From Bacteroidaceae bacterium (GTDB lineage Bacteria > Bacteroidota > Bacteroidia > Bacteroidales > Bacteroidaceae): 64,000 nt of DNA. The stretch's first letter is position 1; each line of letters opens with the position of its first letter. This document shows positions 10,101-17,999 of the stretch, piece after piece. The stretch covers positions 1 to 64,000 of the forward strand of contig JAFXVZ010000044.1 of the NCBI GenBank assembly GCA_017534535.1. The letters run 5' to 3'. The notes beneath the pieces were generated by a model. It ran no database searches and was not told where the DNA came from. It was given only the letters and a program-made list of their open reading frames with translations. Position numbers and translations under genes: made by a program.

Positions 10101-10383
10101 TGGTGTAAATACTGTGCCTGTGTTCTGGCCAGATGAGCGTCCAGATGCAGCCAATAATGTGATGCGTATGATTGCCGGCCATCAGTTTGACCTCATCATC
10201 AATGTACAGAAGAACCACACCACTCGTGAGGTGACTAATGGCTATCGCATTCGTCGTGCAGCTGTAGATCATAACATTCCGTTGATTACCAATGCCCGTT
10301 TGGCAAGTGCCTTTATCGAGGCTATTTGTCAGGTGAGTGAAAAGGATATCAAGATTAAAAGTTGGCAGGAATACGAACTGTGA
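7153..10383 (+). CDS. carB: Carbamoyl-phosphate synthase, large subunit
   Basis: 1076 aa, full length. Makes carbamoyl phosphate for pyrimidine and arginine synthesis, with ammonia channelled from the CarA glutaminase. Two homologous ATP-grasp halves are visible: the first begins KVLVLGSGALKIGQAGEFDYSG with IMIRSAYALGGQGSG, the second begins VVVLGSGAYRIGSSVEFDW with VLVRPSYVLSGAAMNV. The C-terminal 140 residues (VGIMVSSGAMKSKVDLLD onwards) form the MGS-like allosteric domain. No carA lies beside it here. A strong terminator follows. Confidence 0.97.
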   Translation: MKQNLKKVLVLGSGALKIGQAGEFDYSGSQALKALREEGISSVLINPNIATIQTSEGIADKVYFLPITTSFVERVIEKERPDGILLAFGGQTALNCGTDLFKKGVLEKYGVQVLGTSVEAIMNTEDRDLFVKELDKIPMKTPKSHAVNNMREALKAAEEIGFPIMIRSAYALGGQGSGICQNEEEFMTLAESAFTFSSQILVEESLKGWKEIEFEVIRDANDHCFTVATMENVDPLGIHTGESIVVAPICSLKDEQTKMMQDLSVLCVRHLNIVGECNIQFAFNAETNDYRVIEVNARLSRSSALASKATGYPLAFVAAKIALGYTLDQIGEMDTPNSAYVAPQLDYLICKIPRWDLTKFATVSREIGSSMKSVGEIMSIGRCFEEVIQKGLRMIGQGMHGFVGNSVQFDDLDKELAHPTDLRIFAIAVAFEQGYTVERVEELTKIDPWFLSRMKNVVDYKKKLEGYNSLDELPVDELREAKRLGFSDFQIARFVLHPKGSTYEKENLEVRARRKALGIMPAVKRINTVASEHPDLTNYLYLTYGTEGYDVRYYHNEKSVVVLGSGAYRIGSSVEFDWCSVNATQTARKLGYKSIMINYNPETVSTDYDMCDRLYFDELSFERVMDIIDLEEPRGVVVSVGGQIPNNLAMKLYRQSVPVLGTSPVSIDRAENRDKFSRMLDQLGIDQPVWHELTNLDDIKEFIDRVGYPVLVRPSYVLSGAAMNVCYDDSELETYLKAAAKVSKEYPVVVSQFLQNTKEIEFDAVAQNGEIVEYAISEHIEFAGVHSGDATLVCPAQKIYYATGRQIKKISRQIAKELNISGPFNIQFLARKNEVKVIECNLRASRSFPFVSKVLKRNFIETATRIMLDAPYTKPDKSEFDIDWIGVKAPQFSFSRLQNADPVLGVDMASTGEVGCLGDDVNEALLQAMISVGYKIPRPEVGIMVSSGAMKSKVDLLDACHLLHQQGYKIYATAGTSAFLNAHGVNTVPVFWPDERPDAANNVMRMIAGHQFDLIINVQKNHTTREVTNGYRIRRAAVDHNIPLITNARLASAFIEAICQVSEKDIKIKSWQEYEL

Positions 10384-10409
10384 CCGTTTAACTTTTAATA
10401 TTTATAGTA

Positions 10410-10447
10410 GGTAGAGGTGTGGTGAAGGCTTCATCTCTACCTTTTTT
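10410..10447 (+). terminator. Rho-independent terminator after carB
   Basis: GGTAGAG and CTCTACC arms with an 18-base loop, followed by TTTTTT, 27 bp after the carB stop. Confidence 0.8.
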
Positions 10448-10478
10448 ATGATAAAAATGAAAAAAACTGCTTAAAGAT

Positions 10479-10509
10479 TTTGGCGGTAAAAAAATAAACA
10501 CTACCTTTG
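10479..10509 (+). promoter_or_regulatory. Promoter of the tRNA-Val pair
   Basis: Perfect Bacteroidetes promoter: TTTG (10479-10482), 19 bp, TACCTTTG (10502-10509), 30 bp before the first tRNA. Confidence 0.8.
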
Positions 10510-10538
10510 CATCGCTTTTCCAAAATGGAGGGAGCCTC

Positions 10539-10613
10539 GGGCGTTTAGCTCAGCTGGTTTAGAGCATCTGCCTTACAAGCAGAGGGTCGGCGGTTCGAAT
10601 CCGTCAACGCCCA
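10539..10613 (+). tRNA. tRNA-Val (anticodon TAC)
   Basis: 75 nt cloverleaf: acceptor arms GGGCGTT/AACGCCC, D-arm TAGCTCAGCTGG, anticodon stem TCTGC/GCAGA with loop CTTACAA (anticodon TAC), T-arm GGTTCGAATCC, discriminator A. The 3' CCA is not encoded. Confidence 0.95.
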
Positions 10614-10688
10614 CAAAAAGGTTACCTGAGAGCGTGGAACACACCGCAAGGTATCTATATAGCTCCTTCGAATGCGTGAAAAGTCTTT

Positions 10689-10763
10689 GGGCGTTTAGCT
10701 CAGCTGGTTTAGAGCATCTGCCTTACAAGCAGAGGGTCGGCGGTTCGAATCCGTCAACGCCCA
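10689..10763 (+). tRNA. tRNA-Val (anticodon TAC), second identical copy
   Basis: Base-for-base identical to the copy 150 bp upstream, separated by a 75-bp spacer with no promoter of its own, so probably cotranscribed. No encoded CCA. Confidence 0.95.
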
Positions 10764-10771
10764 CGAGATGC

Positions 10772-10801
10772 AAGCCTTACAGAGTTCTGTAAGGCTTTTA
10801 T
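10772..10801 (+). terminator. Terminator of the tRNA-Val operon
   Basis: AAGCCTTACAG / CTGTAAGGCTT 11-bp perfect stem with AGTT loop, then TTTATTTTA. Confidence 0.85.
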
Positions 10802-10864
10802 TTTACTCCTACATGCTCTCTAACCGATGGGAGAGCTTTTAGGCAAACTCTATTTATCAGGTTT

Positions 10865-11710
10865 ATGGAAGACAAATCAAGAATAACGGGCTATACGGAG
10901 CTGGTGGGACTTTTCGCTTATCCCATCCGTCACTCCAACTCTCCTGCCATGCAGACGGAGTTATTCCGTAAGGCAGGCATCAATTGCATCCAATTGGCGT
11001 TTGAGGTGGATAACTCTACGCTGAAGGATGCCGTACAAGCTATCAGAGCCCTGAAGATGAGAGGTGCCAATGTGTCGATGCCCAACAAGACTGTGGTGGG
11101 ACAGTACCTCGACAAGCTGTCACCTATTGCTCAGCTGGTTGGCTCTGTCAATACCATTGTGAATGAAAATGGAGTGTTGACGGGCTATTGTACTGATGGT
11201 ATCGGCTATATGAAGGCTTTGCAAGAGGAAGGCATTGATGTGAGAGGACAAAAGATGACGGTGGTTGGCGCAGGAGGTGCAGCTACAGCCATACAGATAC
11301 AGGCTGCTATGGATGGGGTGGCAGAGATTGCCATCTTCAATGTAAAGGATGCTTTTTATGCTGCAGGGGAAGAAACTGTTCGCAAAATCAATGAACAAAC
11401 CAACTGCCACGCTGCTATTTATGATTTGAATGACCATGAGGCTTTGCGTCGTGAGATTGCAGATAGTTTTCTGCTTGCTAATGCTACAGGCTTAGGTATG
11501 AAACCATACGAGGGTGTGACTTGGTTGCCCAATGTCAGTTATTTACGCCCCGACTTGATTGTGACCGATACGGTGTATGCCCCGCCCATGACGAGGTTGT
11601 TGGAGATGGCTCGTGAGGTGGGATGCCGAACAATAAATGGACATGGGATGATGGTGTGCCAAGGGGAGGAGGCATTCAGGCTGTGGACGGAAAAGAGGGT
11701 TGATTGCTGA
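10865..11710 (+). CDS. ydiB: Quinate/shikimate 5-dehydrogenase, YdiB-like
   Basis: 281 aa NAD(P)-dependent oxidoreductase interconverting shikimate/quinate and their 3-dehydro forms. The N-terminal substrate domain has GLFAYPIRHSNSPAMQ and RGANVSMPNKT (catalytic Lys); YCTDGIGY supplies the catalytic Asp; the nucleotide-binding loop is VVGAGGAATAIQIQ. Features such as LKMRGANVSMPNKT, VGSVNTIVNENG, GMKP and a C-terminal GHGMMVCQGEEAFRLWT resemble E. coli YdiB more than AroE, so this may act on quinate as well as shikimate. It lies about 70 bp upstream of a TRAP transporter on the same strand, a catabolic-looking context. It could still be the only biosynthetic shikimate dehydrogenase. Confidence 0.85.
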   Translation: MEDKSRITGYTELVGLFAYPIRHSNSPAMQTELFRKAGINCIQLAFEVDNSTLKDAVQAIRALKMRGANVSMPNKTVVGQYLDKLSPIAQLVGSVNTIVNENGVLTGYCTDGIGYMKALQEEGIDVRGQKMTVVGAGGAATAIQIQAAMDGVAEIAIFNVKDAFYAAGEETVRKINEQTNCHAAIYDLNDHEALRREIADSFLLANATGLGMKPYEGVTWLPNVSYLRPDLIVTDTVYAPPMTRLLEMAREVGCRTINGHGMMVCQGEEAFRLWTEKRVDC

Positions 11711-11780
11711 TGGATGAGTGCTGGATAAAGATGAAGAATTAAAGATGAAGATAATTTGAGATAAGTTGGAGGAGAGCATC

Positions 11781-12278
11781 ATGATTTCATTGCTCTGTGG
11801 TATGGCTGTCATCATGATGATACAGATATGCTGCAGGTATGTCTTTGGTACATCGCTCTCCTGGTCGGAAGAGATTACCAGATACATGTTCATCTGGTCG
11901 GCTTTCCTGAGCATCAGCTTATGCACCAAACTCACCATTTCCATCCGAATCGACGCCCTGATACGATTATTCTCTAAGCGAGGCAGGGCATTGGTGAAAA
12001 TCTTCAACCTCACAGTTGAACTGGCTTTCTTCTTATATTTGATACCATATGCCTGGCATTACCTGATGTCAACCATTGAAAGTGGACAGGTGAGTCCTGC
12101 TTGTGGCATACCGATGTGTTTTGTGCAATCAGCTCCATTGGTTTGCTTCTGCCTGTGTTGCGTCAGGATTCTAGAGCGATGGTTTCTGCAATGGCAGAAT
12201 TTCCGCCAGAATGAGGAATACCGCAATTGGCAAGAACTGCGAGATAAGCAACGAAAGGAGGAAGTATGTCAGGATTAA
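11781..12278 (+). CDS. dctQ: TRAP transporter small permease (DctQ family)
   Basis: Small membrane subunit of a sodium-dependent TRAP importer. About four transmembrane segments and the family signature RYVFGTSLSWSEEITRYMFIW are clear. I place the start at ATG 11781, which has GGAGGAGAG just upstream; an in-frame TTG at 11766 would add LEESI and cannot be excluded. The coding sequence overlaps dctM by 13 bp, and dctM overlaps dctP by 4 bp, so the three are translationally linked. C-terminus is basic and cytoplasmic. Confidence 0.88.
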   Translation: MISLLCGMAVIMMIQICCRYVFGTSLSWSEEITRYMFIWSAFLSISLCTKLTISIRIDALIRLFSKRGRALVKIFNLTVELAFFLYLIPYAWHYLMSTIESGQVSPACGIPMCFVQSAPLVCFCLCCVRILERWFLQWQNFRQNEEYRNWQELRDKQRKEEVCQD

Positions 12279-13555
12279 TAATCATACTTTTGTTCTTTGT
12301 ATTCTTGGCATTGGCCATTCCTGTGGCAGTGTCGTTGGGCATCGTCTCTGTGTTGCCAGGTATGATGGACGATTCATTTACCGCCAGCGCCACCTTTGTG
12401 ATACGCTCAATGGTGGGGGGTATCGATAGCTTCCCCTTGTTGGCTGTTCCGATGTTCGTGTTGGCAGGCATCCTGATGGCTCATGGCAAGATATCCACCA
12501 AGTTGTTTGATGTGTTCTCCTACTTTTTGGGCAGACGCACAGCAGGCGTACCTGCCGCTGTTATCATCACTTGTCTGTTTTATGGTGCTATTTCTGGTTC
12601 TGGCCCTGCTACTGTGGCAGCTGTAGGTAGTATGACCATCCCACTGCTGATAGAGCTGGGTTATGAGAAAGACTTCTCTACCGCTGTAGTGGCTGTAGCA
12701 GGTGGATTAGGTGTGATTATTCCTCCCAGCATCCCATTCATCATGTATGGCTTGGCATCGGGTGAGTCTGTGAGTCAGTTGTTTATTGCAGGAATTGTGC
12801 CAGGTATAATGATTGCTTTGTTGCTGATTGGCTATGCATACGTCTATTGTAAGCGACATGGAGAGGATAGGGTAAAAATAGACTACAAAATCAATGAACT
12901 CCATCAGAAAGGCTTTTGGCGTGTCTTTGCCGACAGCTTTTGGGCAATACTCAGCCCTGTAATCATCTTGGGAGCTATCTATAGTGGTGTTGCATCACCT
13001 ACCGAAGCAGCTGTAATATCTGTATTCTATTCACTTGTTGTAAGCTTGTTCATTTATAAAACCATACGCGTCGGTGAGCTCTGGCAATTCCTGGGAGAGG
13101 CAATGCGTACCTATGCACCTATTTTATTTGTATTGACGGCATCGATGGCTTTCTCACGCGTGCTGACACTGATGCAGGTACCTCAGTTAGTGAGTGCTTG
13201 GATACTAGGCAATTTCACTAATATGATTGTGCTGTTGCTGGTACTCAACGTGTTCCTGTTGTTGGTGGGTATGGTGATGGATACCACCCCTGCCATCTTG
13301 ATACTTACGCCCATCTTGCTACCTATCATTACGGCTATTGGTATGAATCCAGTACATTTTGGCGTGATGATGGTGGTGAATCTGGCGATTGGCTTCGTGA
13401 CACCACCGATTGGGGTCAACCTGTTTGTGGCAAGTTCACTCACCAAGATGCCCATGGTGGCGATTGTACGCAAAGCCTGGGGTATGGTGTTGCTGTTCCT
13501 GATAGCCTTGATGTTGATTACGTTTGTTCCACAGATTAGTCTGATGCTGCTATGA
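12266..13555 (+). CDS. dctM: TRAP transporter large permease (DctM family)
   Basis: 429 aa, about 12 hydrophobic segments, the transport-catalysing subunit. Family motifs: FPLLAVPMFVLAGILMA, GAISGSGPATVAAVGSMTIP, GGLGVIIPPSIPFIMYG, and the C-terminal FGVMMVVNLAIGFVTPPIGVN. Imports an organic acid by Na+ symport together with the DctQ and DctP subunits. Neighbouring YdiB suggests a quinate- or shikimate-like substrate, which is inference only. Confidence 0.93.
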   Translation: MSGLIIILLFFVFLALAIPVAVSLGIVSVLPGMMDDSFTASATFVIRSMVGGIDSFPLLAVPMFVLAGILMAHGKISTKLFDVFSYFLGRRTAGVPAAVIITCLFYGAISGSGPATVAAVGSMTIPLLIELGYEKDFSTAVVAVAGGLGVIIPPSIPFIMYGLASGESVSQLFIAGIVPGIMIALLLIGYAYVYCKRHGEDRVKIDYKINELHQKGFWRVFADSFWAILSPVIILGAIYSGVASPTEAAVISVFYSLVVSLFIYKTIRVGELWQFLGEAMRTYAPILFVLTASMAFSRVLTLMQVPQLVSAWILGNFTNMIVLLLVLNVFLLLVGMVMDTTPAILILTPILLPIITAIGMNPVHFGVMMVVNLAIGFVTPPIGVNLFVASSLTKMPMVAIVRKAWGMVLLFLIALMLITFVPQISLMLL

Positions 13556-14547
13556 AGAAGATGCCATACATATTGCTTATGTTGCTGCTGATTTCCTGTG
13601 GCAATCCCACAGGACAGCGTTATGCCTGGCCTTTGGGTACATCAAGTCCAGATAATACCATAACACAACTCTATGCCGAGAAGTTTGCTGAGGAGGTGGC
13701 TCGTCTCAGCGATGGGATAATGAAGATTCAGGTCTATCCCAATAGTGTTGTGGGAGGTGACCGTGAACTCTTGGAGTCGTGTAAGGATGGCGATATACCT
13801 TTTGTAGTACAGAACACAGCTCCACAGGTGCCTTTTATGCAGGATATTGCCGTGTTTGACCTGCCAGTGCTGTTCGATAGCATCGAAGAGGTGAGGCAAG
13901 CAGTGGACAATCCCGCTTTTCTGCATCGCATCAGTGAGGTCTATCAGCATGGAGGCTATGAGTTGTTGGGATTTGCCGATCAGGGATTCCGTGTGATGAC
14001 TACCAATAAGCGAGTGCAGAGCCTGTCGGATTTCAAAGGGCAGAAGATTCGTACGATGGAGAATCCCTACCACTTGGCTTTTTGGAAAGTGATGGGAGCA
14101 TCGCCCACACCCATGACCTTCTCTGAGGTTTATATTGGTTTGCAGCAGGGAACCATCGATGCACAGGAGAACCCCTATGAGGTGATTGTGTCAAACAAGC
14201 TCTATGAGCAGCAACGCTATGTGGTTGAAACAAATCATCTACCTCATTTGATTTCCCTGATTGTGAGTGAGAAGTTCATGAGCAGGCTTTCTGGGGAACA
14301 GCAACTCATCATACGTCAAGCGGCACAAATTGCCAAAGAGTATGCCCGCAAGCAATCGGATGAACGAATCGCCTCACGCATAGAAACCATCGAGGCAAAT
14401 GGCACGGAGATCATTCGCTTGGATGAGAAGACCATGACCGGTATGCGACAACTCTCCCATCCTTTGGTGGATAGGATACGTGGAATGGTAGATAAAACGT
14501 TGGCAAACGACTACTTGAAGAATTCAGGCAAAGCCGTATATAAATAA
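13552..14547 (+). CDS. dctP: TRAP transporter substrate-binding lipoprotein (DctP family)
   Basis: 331 aa. Signal peptide MKKMPYILLMLLLISCGNP with a lipobox (LISC), so the protein is a lipid-anchored periplasmic binding protein, unlike the free periplasmic DctP of proteobacteria. Family features: FAEEVARLSDGIMKIQVYPN, a GFRVMTTNKR segment (family Arg that usually binds the carboxylate), RTMENPYHLAFWKVMGASPTPM, and YIGLQQGTIDAQENP. Its last 37 bp overlap the end of a convergent esterase gene. Confidence 0.92.
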   Translation: MKKMPYILLMLLLISCGNPTGQRYAWPLGTSSPDNTITQLYAEKFAEEVARLSDGIMKIQVYPNSVVGGDRELLESCKDGDIPFVVQNTAPQVPFMQDIAVFDLPVLFDSIEEVRQAVDNPAFLHRISEVYQHGGYELLGFADQGFRVMTTNKRVQSLSDFKGQKIRTMENPYHLAFWKVMGASPTPMTFSEVYIGLQQGTIDAQENPYEVIVSNKLYEQQRYVVETNHLPHLISLIVSEKFMSRLSGEQQLIIRQAAQIAKEYARKQSDERIASRIETIEANGTEIIRLDEKTMTGMRQLSHPLVDRIRGMVDKTLANDYLKNSGKAVYK

Positions 14548-15476
14548 TGGGGCGCAAAAGTGCTCGACTCATGCTTGCCACCTGGTAACACGCTATAATA
14601 CAGATTGCCTTTCCTGAAATCATTATCTACGATGAATGCTGGCTTCGTCTTCATAGCCTCCAACTGTGGGGTAAGCGACTTCTCCGCCATATCTTCCGAA
14701 CCCGTCAGTGCGAACACGAAATAGTCGTTTGCTTTCCATTTCTTCGTATCTACAGCATCCGACAGAGCTGTGGCTGTGGCATCTGAAACTTTCGAGCCAC
14801 CCATCGTTTCGACAATCCAACTGTCACCACTTAAAGGCATGAAATATTTGAAATAGTCCATTGCTTTGGCGAATACCCACCAAGTAGTTACCCCTCCCAT
14901 TGAAAATCCACTGAAGGCACGATGAGCACGAGCCGCTTGAAGGTCAGTTGGCGTGGCGCTTTGGGCATATGTGCGATACTTGCCTTCTACAGCTGGTATG
15001 AGGTCTTCTGTCAGTTCTTGCGGGAAGATCTTTACCAGGTCGCCTGCGTTGGGCAGAGAGTCCTCACGGATGTCATTACGGTAGAATGAGGGAGTGACCA
15101 CAATCACAGGCTTGATTCGCTTTTCCTGTATCATGTGGTCCAAATTTTTGCGGTTCAGCGAGATGGAGTCGTTACCACCCAAGAACTTCTCTGCAGTACT
15201 ACCCCCTCCGTGCATGAAGTACAGGATATCATAGCGCTGGGTGCCATTCTCCTCATAGCCGTAGGGTAGATAAACATAGCAGTACTTGGTGATGCTCTCA
15301 GAGGTGCCGTAAAGTTTTGTTTGATAGTTCATTTTCACCACCGTACCCTGTTGCTCAGCGTTTTCGTAATAACTGTCAGGTATCATCTTGACGCTATGGT
15401 CAAAGTTCACATTCTCTTGGCAAGCCGTCAGTATGAGGCTCATAGCCAAAGTCATCCACAATTTCATTGCTTTCAT
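14511..15476 (-). CDS. Lipoprotein esterase, alpha/beta hydrolase (feruloyl/acetyl esterase D family)
   Basis: 321 aa. N-terminal signal with lipobox LTAC (C19). Esterase-D-type alpha/beta hydrolase: VYLPYGYEENGTQRYDILYF, FMHGGGS oxyanion region, nucleophile GFSMGG (S192), and a C-terminal PGGKHESSTF that supplies the His. This family includes feruloyl and acetylxylan esterases attached to xylan-degrading systems. It is convergent with dctP (37 bp overlap). An ATG three codons in (MKLWMTL) is an equally good start. Substrate unknown; hydroxycinnamate esters are one possibility. Confidence 0.82.
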   Translation of the reverse strand: MKAMKLWMTLAMSLILTACQENVNFDHSVKMIPDSYYENAEQQGTVVKMNYQTKLYGTSESITKYCYVYLPYGYEENGTQRYDILYFMHGGGSTAEKFLGGNDSISLNRKNLDHMIQEKRIKPVIVVTPSFYRNDIREDSLPNAGDLVKIFPQELTEDLIPAVEGKYRTYAQSATPTDLQAARAHRAFSGFSMGGVTTWWVFAKAMDYFKYFMPLSGDSWIVETMGGSKVSDATATALSDAVDTKKWKANDYFVFALTGSEDMAEKSLTPQLEAMKTKPAFIVDNDFRKGNLYYSVLPGGKHESSTFAPHYLYTALPEFFK

Positions 15477-15500
15477 TCTAAATAGTACTAATTATCGATG

Positions 15501-15538
15501 CAAAGATAGTGAAGTTTAGCCATTATTCACTAACTTTG
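15501..15538. promoter_or_regulatory. Divergent -7 elements between esterase and DNA glycosylase
   Basis: CAAAGATA at 15501-15508 is TATCTTTG on the minus strand (esterase); TAACTTTG at 15531-15538 is on the plus strand (glycosylase). Clear -33 TTTG partners are not visible for either. Confidence 0.5.
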
Positions 15539-15561
15539 TGCCAAATAACAGAATAAAAACC

Positions 15562-16191
15562 ATGATATCCTATCTGCATCAGGAAAATATACGGCGAAGT
15601 ACGGGGGTGGTGGAGTATCATCCTTTGCATCCTTTCCTGCCCGAACATGCTAAGGTGCTTTTCTTGGGTAGTTTTCCTCCCCAGCGTAAGCGTTGGTGTA
15701 TGGATTTCTTCTATCCCAATTTCATCAATGACCATTGGCGCATCGAGGGTGAGGTGTTCTTTGATGATCGCAATCACTTTGTGGATCAGGAGGCCAAGAG
15801 TTTCAAGATACAGGAGATCGTGGCGTTCTGTCAGGAGAAAGGCATTGCTTTTTTCGATACCTCAGTGGCTGTGCGGAGGTTGAAAGACAATGCTTCCGAC
15901 AAGTTTTTGGAGGTGGTGGAGCCAACGGATATACAGGTGTTGTTGGCTCGTCTACCTCATCTGTGCGCGATTGTAACCACGGGAGAGAAAGCCACAGAAA
16001 CCCTTTGTGAAACACTTCAGATAGGTGAGAAACCCAAAGTGAATGCTTTTGTTGCTATTCCAGATGTCTATAACCAAGATGGCGTACAGGTGGTGCTCTA
16101 TCGCCTTCCTTCTTCTTCACGAGCTTATCCTTTATCGTTTGCCAAGAAGGTAGAGGCATACCGAGCGATGTTTGAGCGATTTATGGAATAA
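15562..16191 (+). CDS. Uracil/hypoxanthine-DNA glycosylase family protein
   Basis: UDG-superfamily base-excision repair protein, 209 aa. The conserved N-terminal block HPLHPFLPEHAKVLFLGSFP, then FFYPNFINDHWRI, and a later IVTTGEKA segment match the uracil-DNA/deoxyinosine glycosylase group. I choose ATG 15562: the GTG at 15538 would lie within the TAACTTTG promoter element, leaving no room for transcription initiation. The next gene starts 13 bp after the stop, so the two may be cotranscribed. Confidence 0.8.
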   Translation: MISYLHQENIRRSTGVVEYHPLHPFLPEHAKVLFLGSFPPQRKRWCMDFFYPNFINDHWRIEGEVFFDDRNHFVDQEAKSFKIQEIVAFCQEKGIAFFDTSVAVRRLKDNASDKFLEVVEPTDIQVLLARLPHLCAIVTTGEKATETLCETLQIGEKPKVNAFVAIPDVYNQDGVQVVLYRLPSSSRAYPLSFAKKVEAYRAMFERFME

Positions 16192-16204
16192 AATAAATGT
16201 AGTA

Positions 16205-17161
16205 ATGAAGGAAATTTGCAGTTTTATATCACGATGGATGGCAGCTTTGGTGTTGGTTGTAGCACTCATTGCTTTGCTGATTCCGTCATCATTCCTCTAT
16301 ATCGATACTTGGTATATCAACCCCATCTTGGGACTAATTATGTTTGGTATGGGGCTTACCCTCTCTGCCCAAGATTTCCGCATCGTGTTCAGTCGTCCGA
16401 AAGATGTGCTGTTGGGATGCTTGGCTCAGTTTACTGTGATGCCTTTCTTGGCGTGGATGCTCTCGAAGGTCTTCGCTCTACCTGAGGAGTTGGCTTTGGG
16501 CGTAATCCTGGTGGGTTGCTGTCCGGGAGGTACAGCTTCCAATGTTATCACCTATTTGGCCAAGGGCGACCTGGCTTTGTCGGTGGGAATGACCGCCACC
16601 TCTACTGTCCTTGCTCCGATATTGACTCCTTTGTTGGTGTGGCTCTTGGCTGGCACAATGGTGGATGTAGATACCATCGGTATGTTGAAAAGCATCTTGT
16701 ATGTGGTGATTGGCCCCATTGTGGGTGGTTTGCTTTGCCAGCGATACCTGCCTGACCTGACGAAGAAAGTAGTGGCTTACTTGCCAGCTTTTTCTACCCT
16801 GATGATCATGATGGTGGTAGGCATCGTGGTGTCTCACAATGCCGACAAACTTTTGGTTGGCGGCGTGTTGATTGTGCTGGTTGTGATGTTGCATAACCTC
16901 AGTGGTTACGTTGTGGGCTATCTCATTGGCAAACTTCTCAGTTTGAAAAAGGAGAAATGTGTGGCGGTATCCATCGAGGTGGGTATGCAGAACTCAGGCC
17001 TTGCTTCCTCCTTAGCTGTGTTGCATTTTGCTGCTTATCCTCTCGCCACCATCCCAGGTGCCGTTTTCAGTGTTTGGCACAATATTAGTGGGGCATTGAT
17101 GGCAAAGTGGTATGGAAGTGAAACATTTAGATGCTTAGATACACTAAAAACACAAAGATAA
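16205..17161 (+). CDS. Bile acid:sodium symporter (BASS) family transporter
   Basis: 318 aa with about ten hydrophobic helices. Family motifs: GLIMFGMGLTLSAQDF, VGCCPGGTASNVITYLAKGDLALSV (the Na+-binding crossover region) and EVGMQNSGLASSLA. Such proteins move organic anions (bile acids, pantoate, keto acids) with sodium; the substrate cannot be read here. ATG 16205 is preferred over an upstream TTG at 16172 that lies inside the preceding gene. The 3' end overlaps menA by 35 bp (convergent). Confidence 0.88.
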   Translation: MKEICSFISRWMAALVLVVALIALLIPSSFLYIDTWYINPILGLIMFGMGLTLSAQDFRIVFSRPKDVLLGCLAQFTVMPFLAWMLSKVFALPEELALGVILVGCCPGGTASNVITYLAKGDLALSVGMTATSTVLAPILTPLLVWLLAGTMVDVDTIGMLKSILYVVIGPIVGGLLCQRYLPDLTKKVVAYLPAFSTLMIMMVVGIVVSHNADKLLVGGVLIVLVVMLHNLSGYVVGYLIGKLLSLKKEKCVAVSIEVGMQNSGLASSLAVLHFAAYPLATIPGAVFSVWHNISGALMAKWYGSETFRCLDTLKTQR

Positions 17162-17999
17162 GATTCACGATTCCAGCCATCAACAGGCAAAGATTGTATT
17201 GTGCCCCCTGGGCTTTCAACACCTTGTAATACAGGAAGCCAACGGGGATAATCACAGCCATAGCCCAGCTCCATCCAAAAGCCAGATAGGCGAATAGAGG
17301 CATCAGAATCACGATGACTCCGAACAAAGCTAATGCCACAGGCTTGCCTACCCTAACAGGAATGGTACGCTTTCCCACCAAGCGGTCATCCTCTATGTCG
17401 CGGATGTTGTTGATAGCGAGCACACACATTGAGATAAGTCTGCATACAGCCCCGGCATAGATAGGCGTGCTATGCCCCATCAGAGGTGTCAACCCTTCAG
17501 CCTGATATTGAAGCCATACGGTCCCCCAGGTGGCTATGACACCGTAATAGAGGAAAACGAAGCCATCGGCTATCCCTAAGTAGGAGAGTGAGTAGGAAGT
17601 AGCTGTATAGAGCCAAGCAAACAAGATGGCGGTGATACCGATGATGAGTATCACCCAACCACCGATATAGCAAAGCATCAAGCCTACTAGCAGAGTGATG
17701 CACAGGGTGATGTAGCAAGCCGTCCGCATCTCTTTCTCTGTCACTGCCCCTTCTGCCAAAGCTCGCTTGAAACCCACCCTGCCTTGCTTATCGGTGCCTC
17801 GCTTGTAGTCATAATAGTCATTAATGAGGTTGCTCAGTATCTGCAATGAGAGGGCACACAGCACCGTCAAGGTTGCTGTCAGTGCCTCCACACGACCCAT
17901 TTGATGATGGGCCACCAGGAGTCCCACCACTACCGGACATAGTGAAGCAAACAATGTTTGTGGACGGATAATCCGAAGCCAAAGAAGTAGTTGTTTCAT
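17127..17999 (-). CDS. menA: 1,4-dihydroxy-2-naphthoate polyprenyltransferase
   Basis: UbiA-superfamily membrane prenyltransferase that attaches the isoprenoid tail to DHNA in menaquinone synthesis. Both Asp-rich motifs are visible: NLINDYYDYKRGTDKQ and NNIRDIEDDRLVGKRT. About eight or nine hydrophobic helices in 290 aa. It overlaps the upstream menG by 4 bp, which supports this function against other UbiA paralogues. Confidence 0.93.
   Translation of the reverse strand: MKQLLLWLRIIRPQTLFASLCPVVVGLLVAHHQMGRVEALTATLTVLCALSLQILSNLINDYYDYKRGTDKQGRVGFKRALAEGAVTEKEMRTACYITLCITLLVGLMLCYIGGWVILIIGITAILFAWLYTATSYSLSYLGIADGFVFLYYGVIATWGTVWLQYQAEGLTPLMGHSTPIYAGAVCRLISMCVLAINNIRDIEDDRLVGKRTIPVRVGKPVALALFGVIVILMPLFAYLAFGWSWAMAVIIPVGFLYYKVLKAQGAQYNLCLLMAGIVNLIFVFLVYLSI

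Noticed and set aside
7153-10383. Defective carbamoyl-phosphate synthase because carA is missing
   Set aside because: carA is often unlinked; CarB is full length with both ATP-grasp halves.
10539-10763. tRNA-Val pair as an integration site with attL/attR
   Set aside because: Both copies are full length with promoter and terminator, and no integrase or partial third copy is nearby.
14511-14547. 37-bp overlap of dctP and the esterase as a sign of frameshift
   Set aside because: Both genes are convergent with complete, family-typical C-termini; short tail-to-tail overlaps are normal (another is at 17127-17161).
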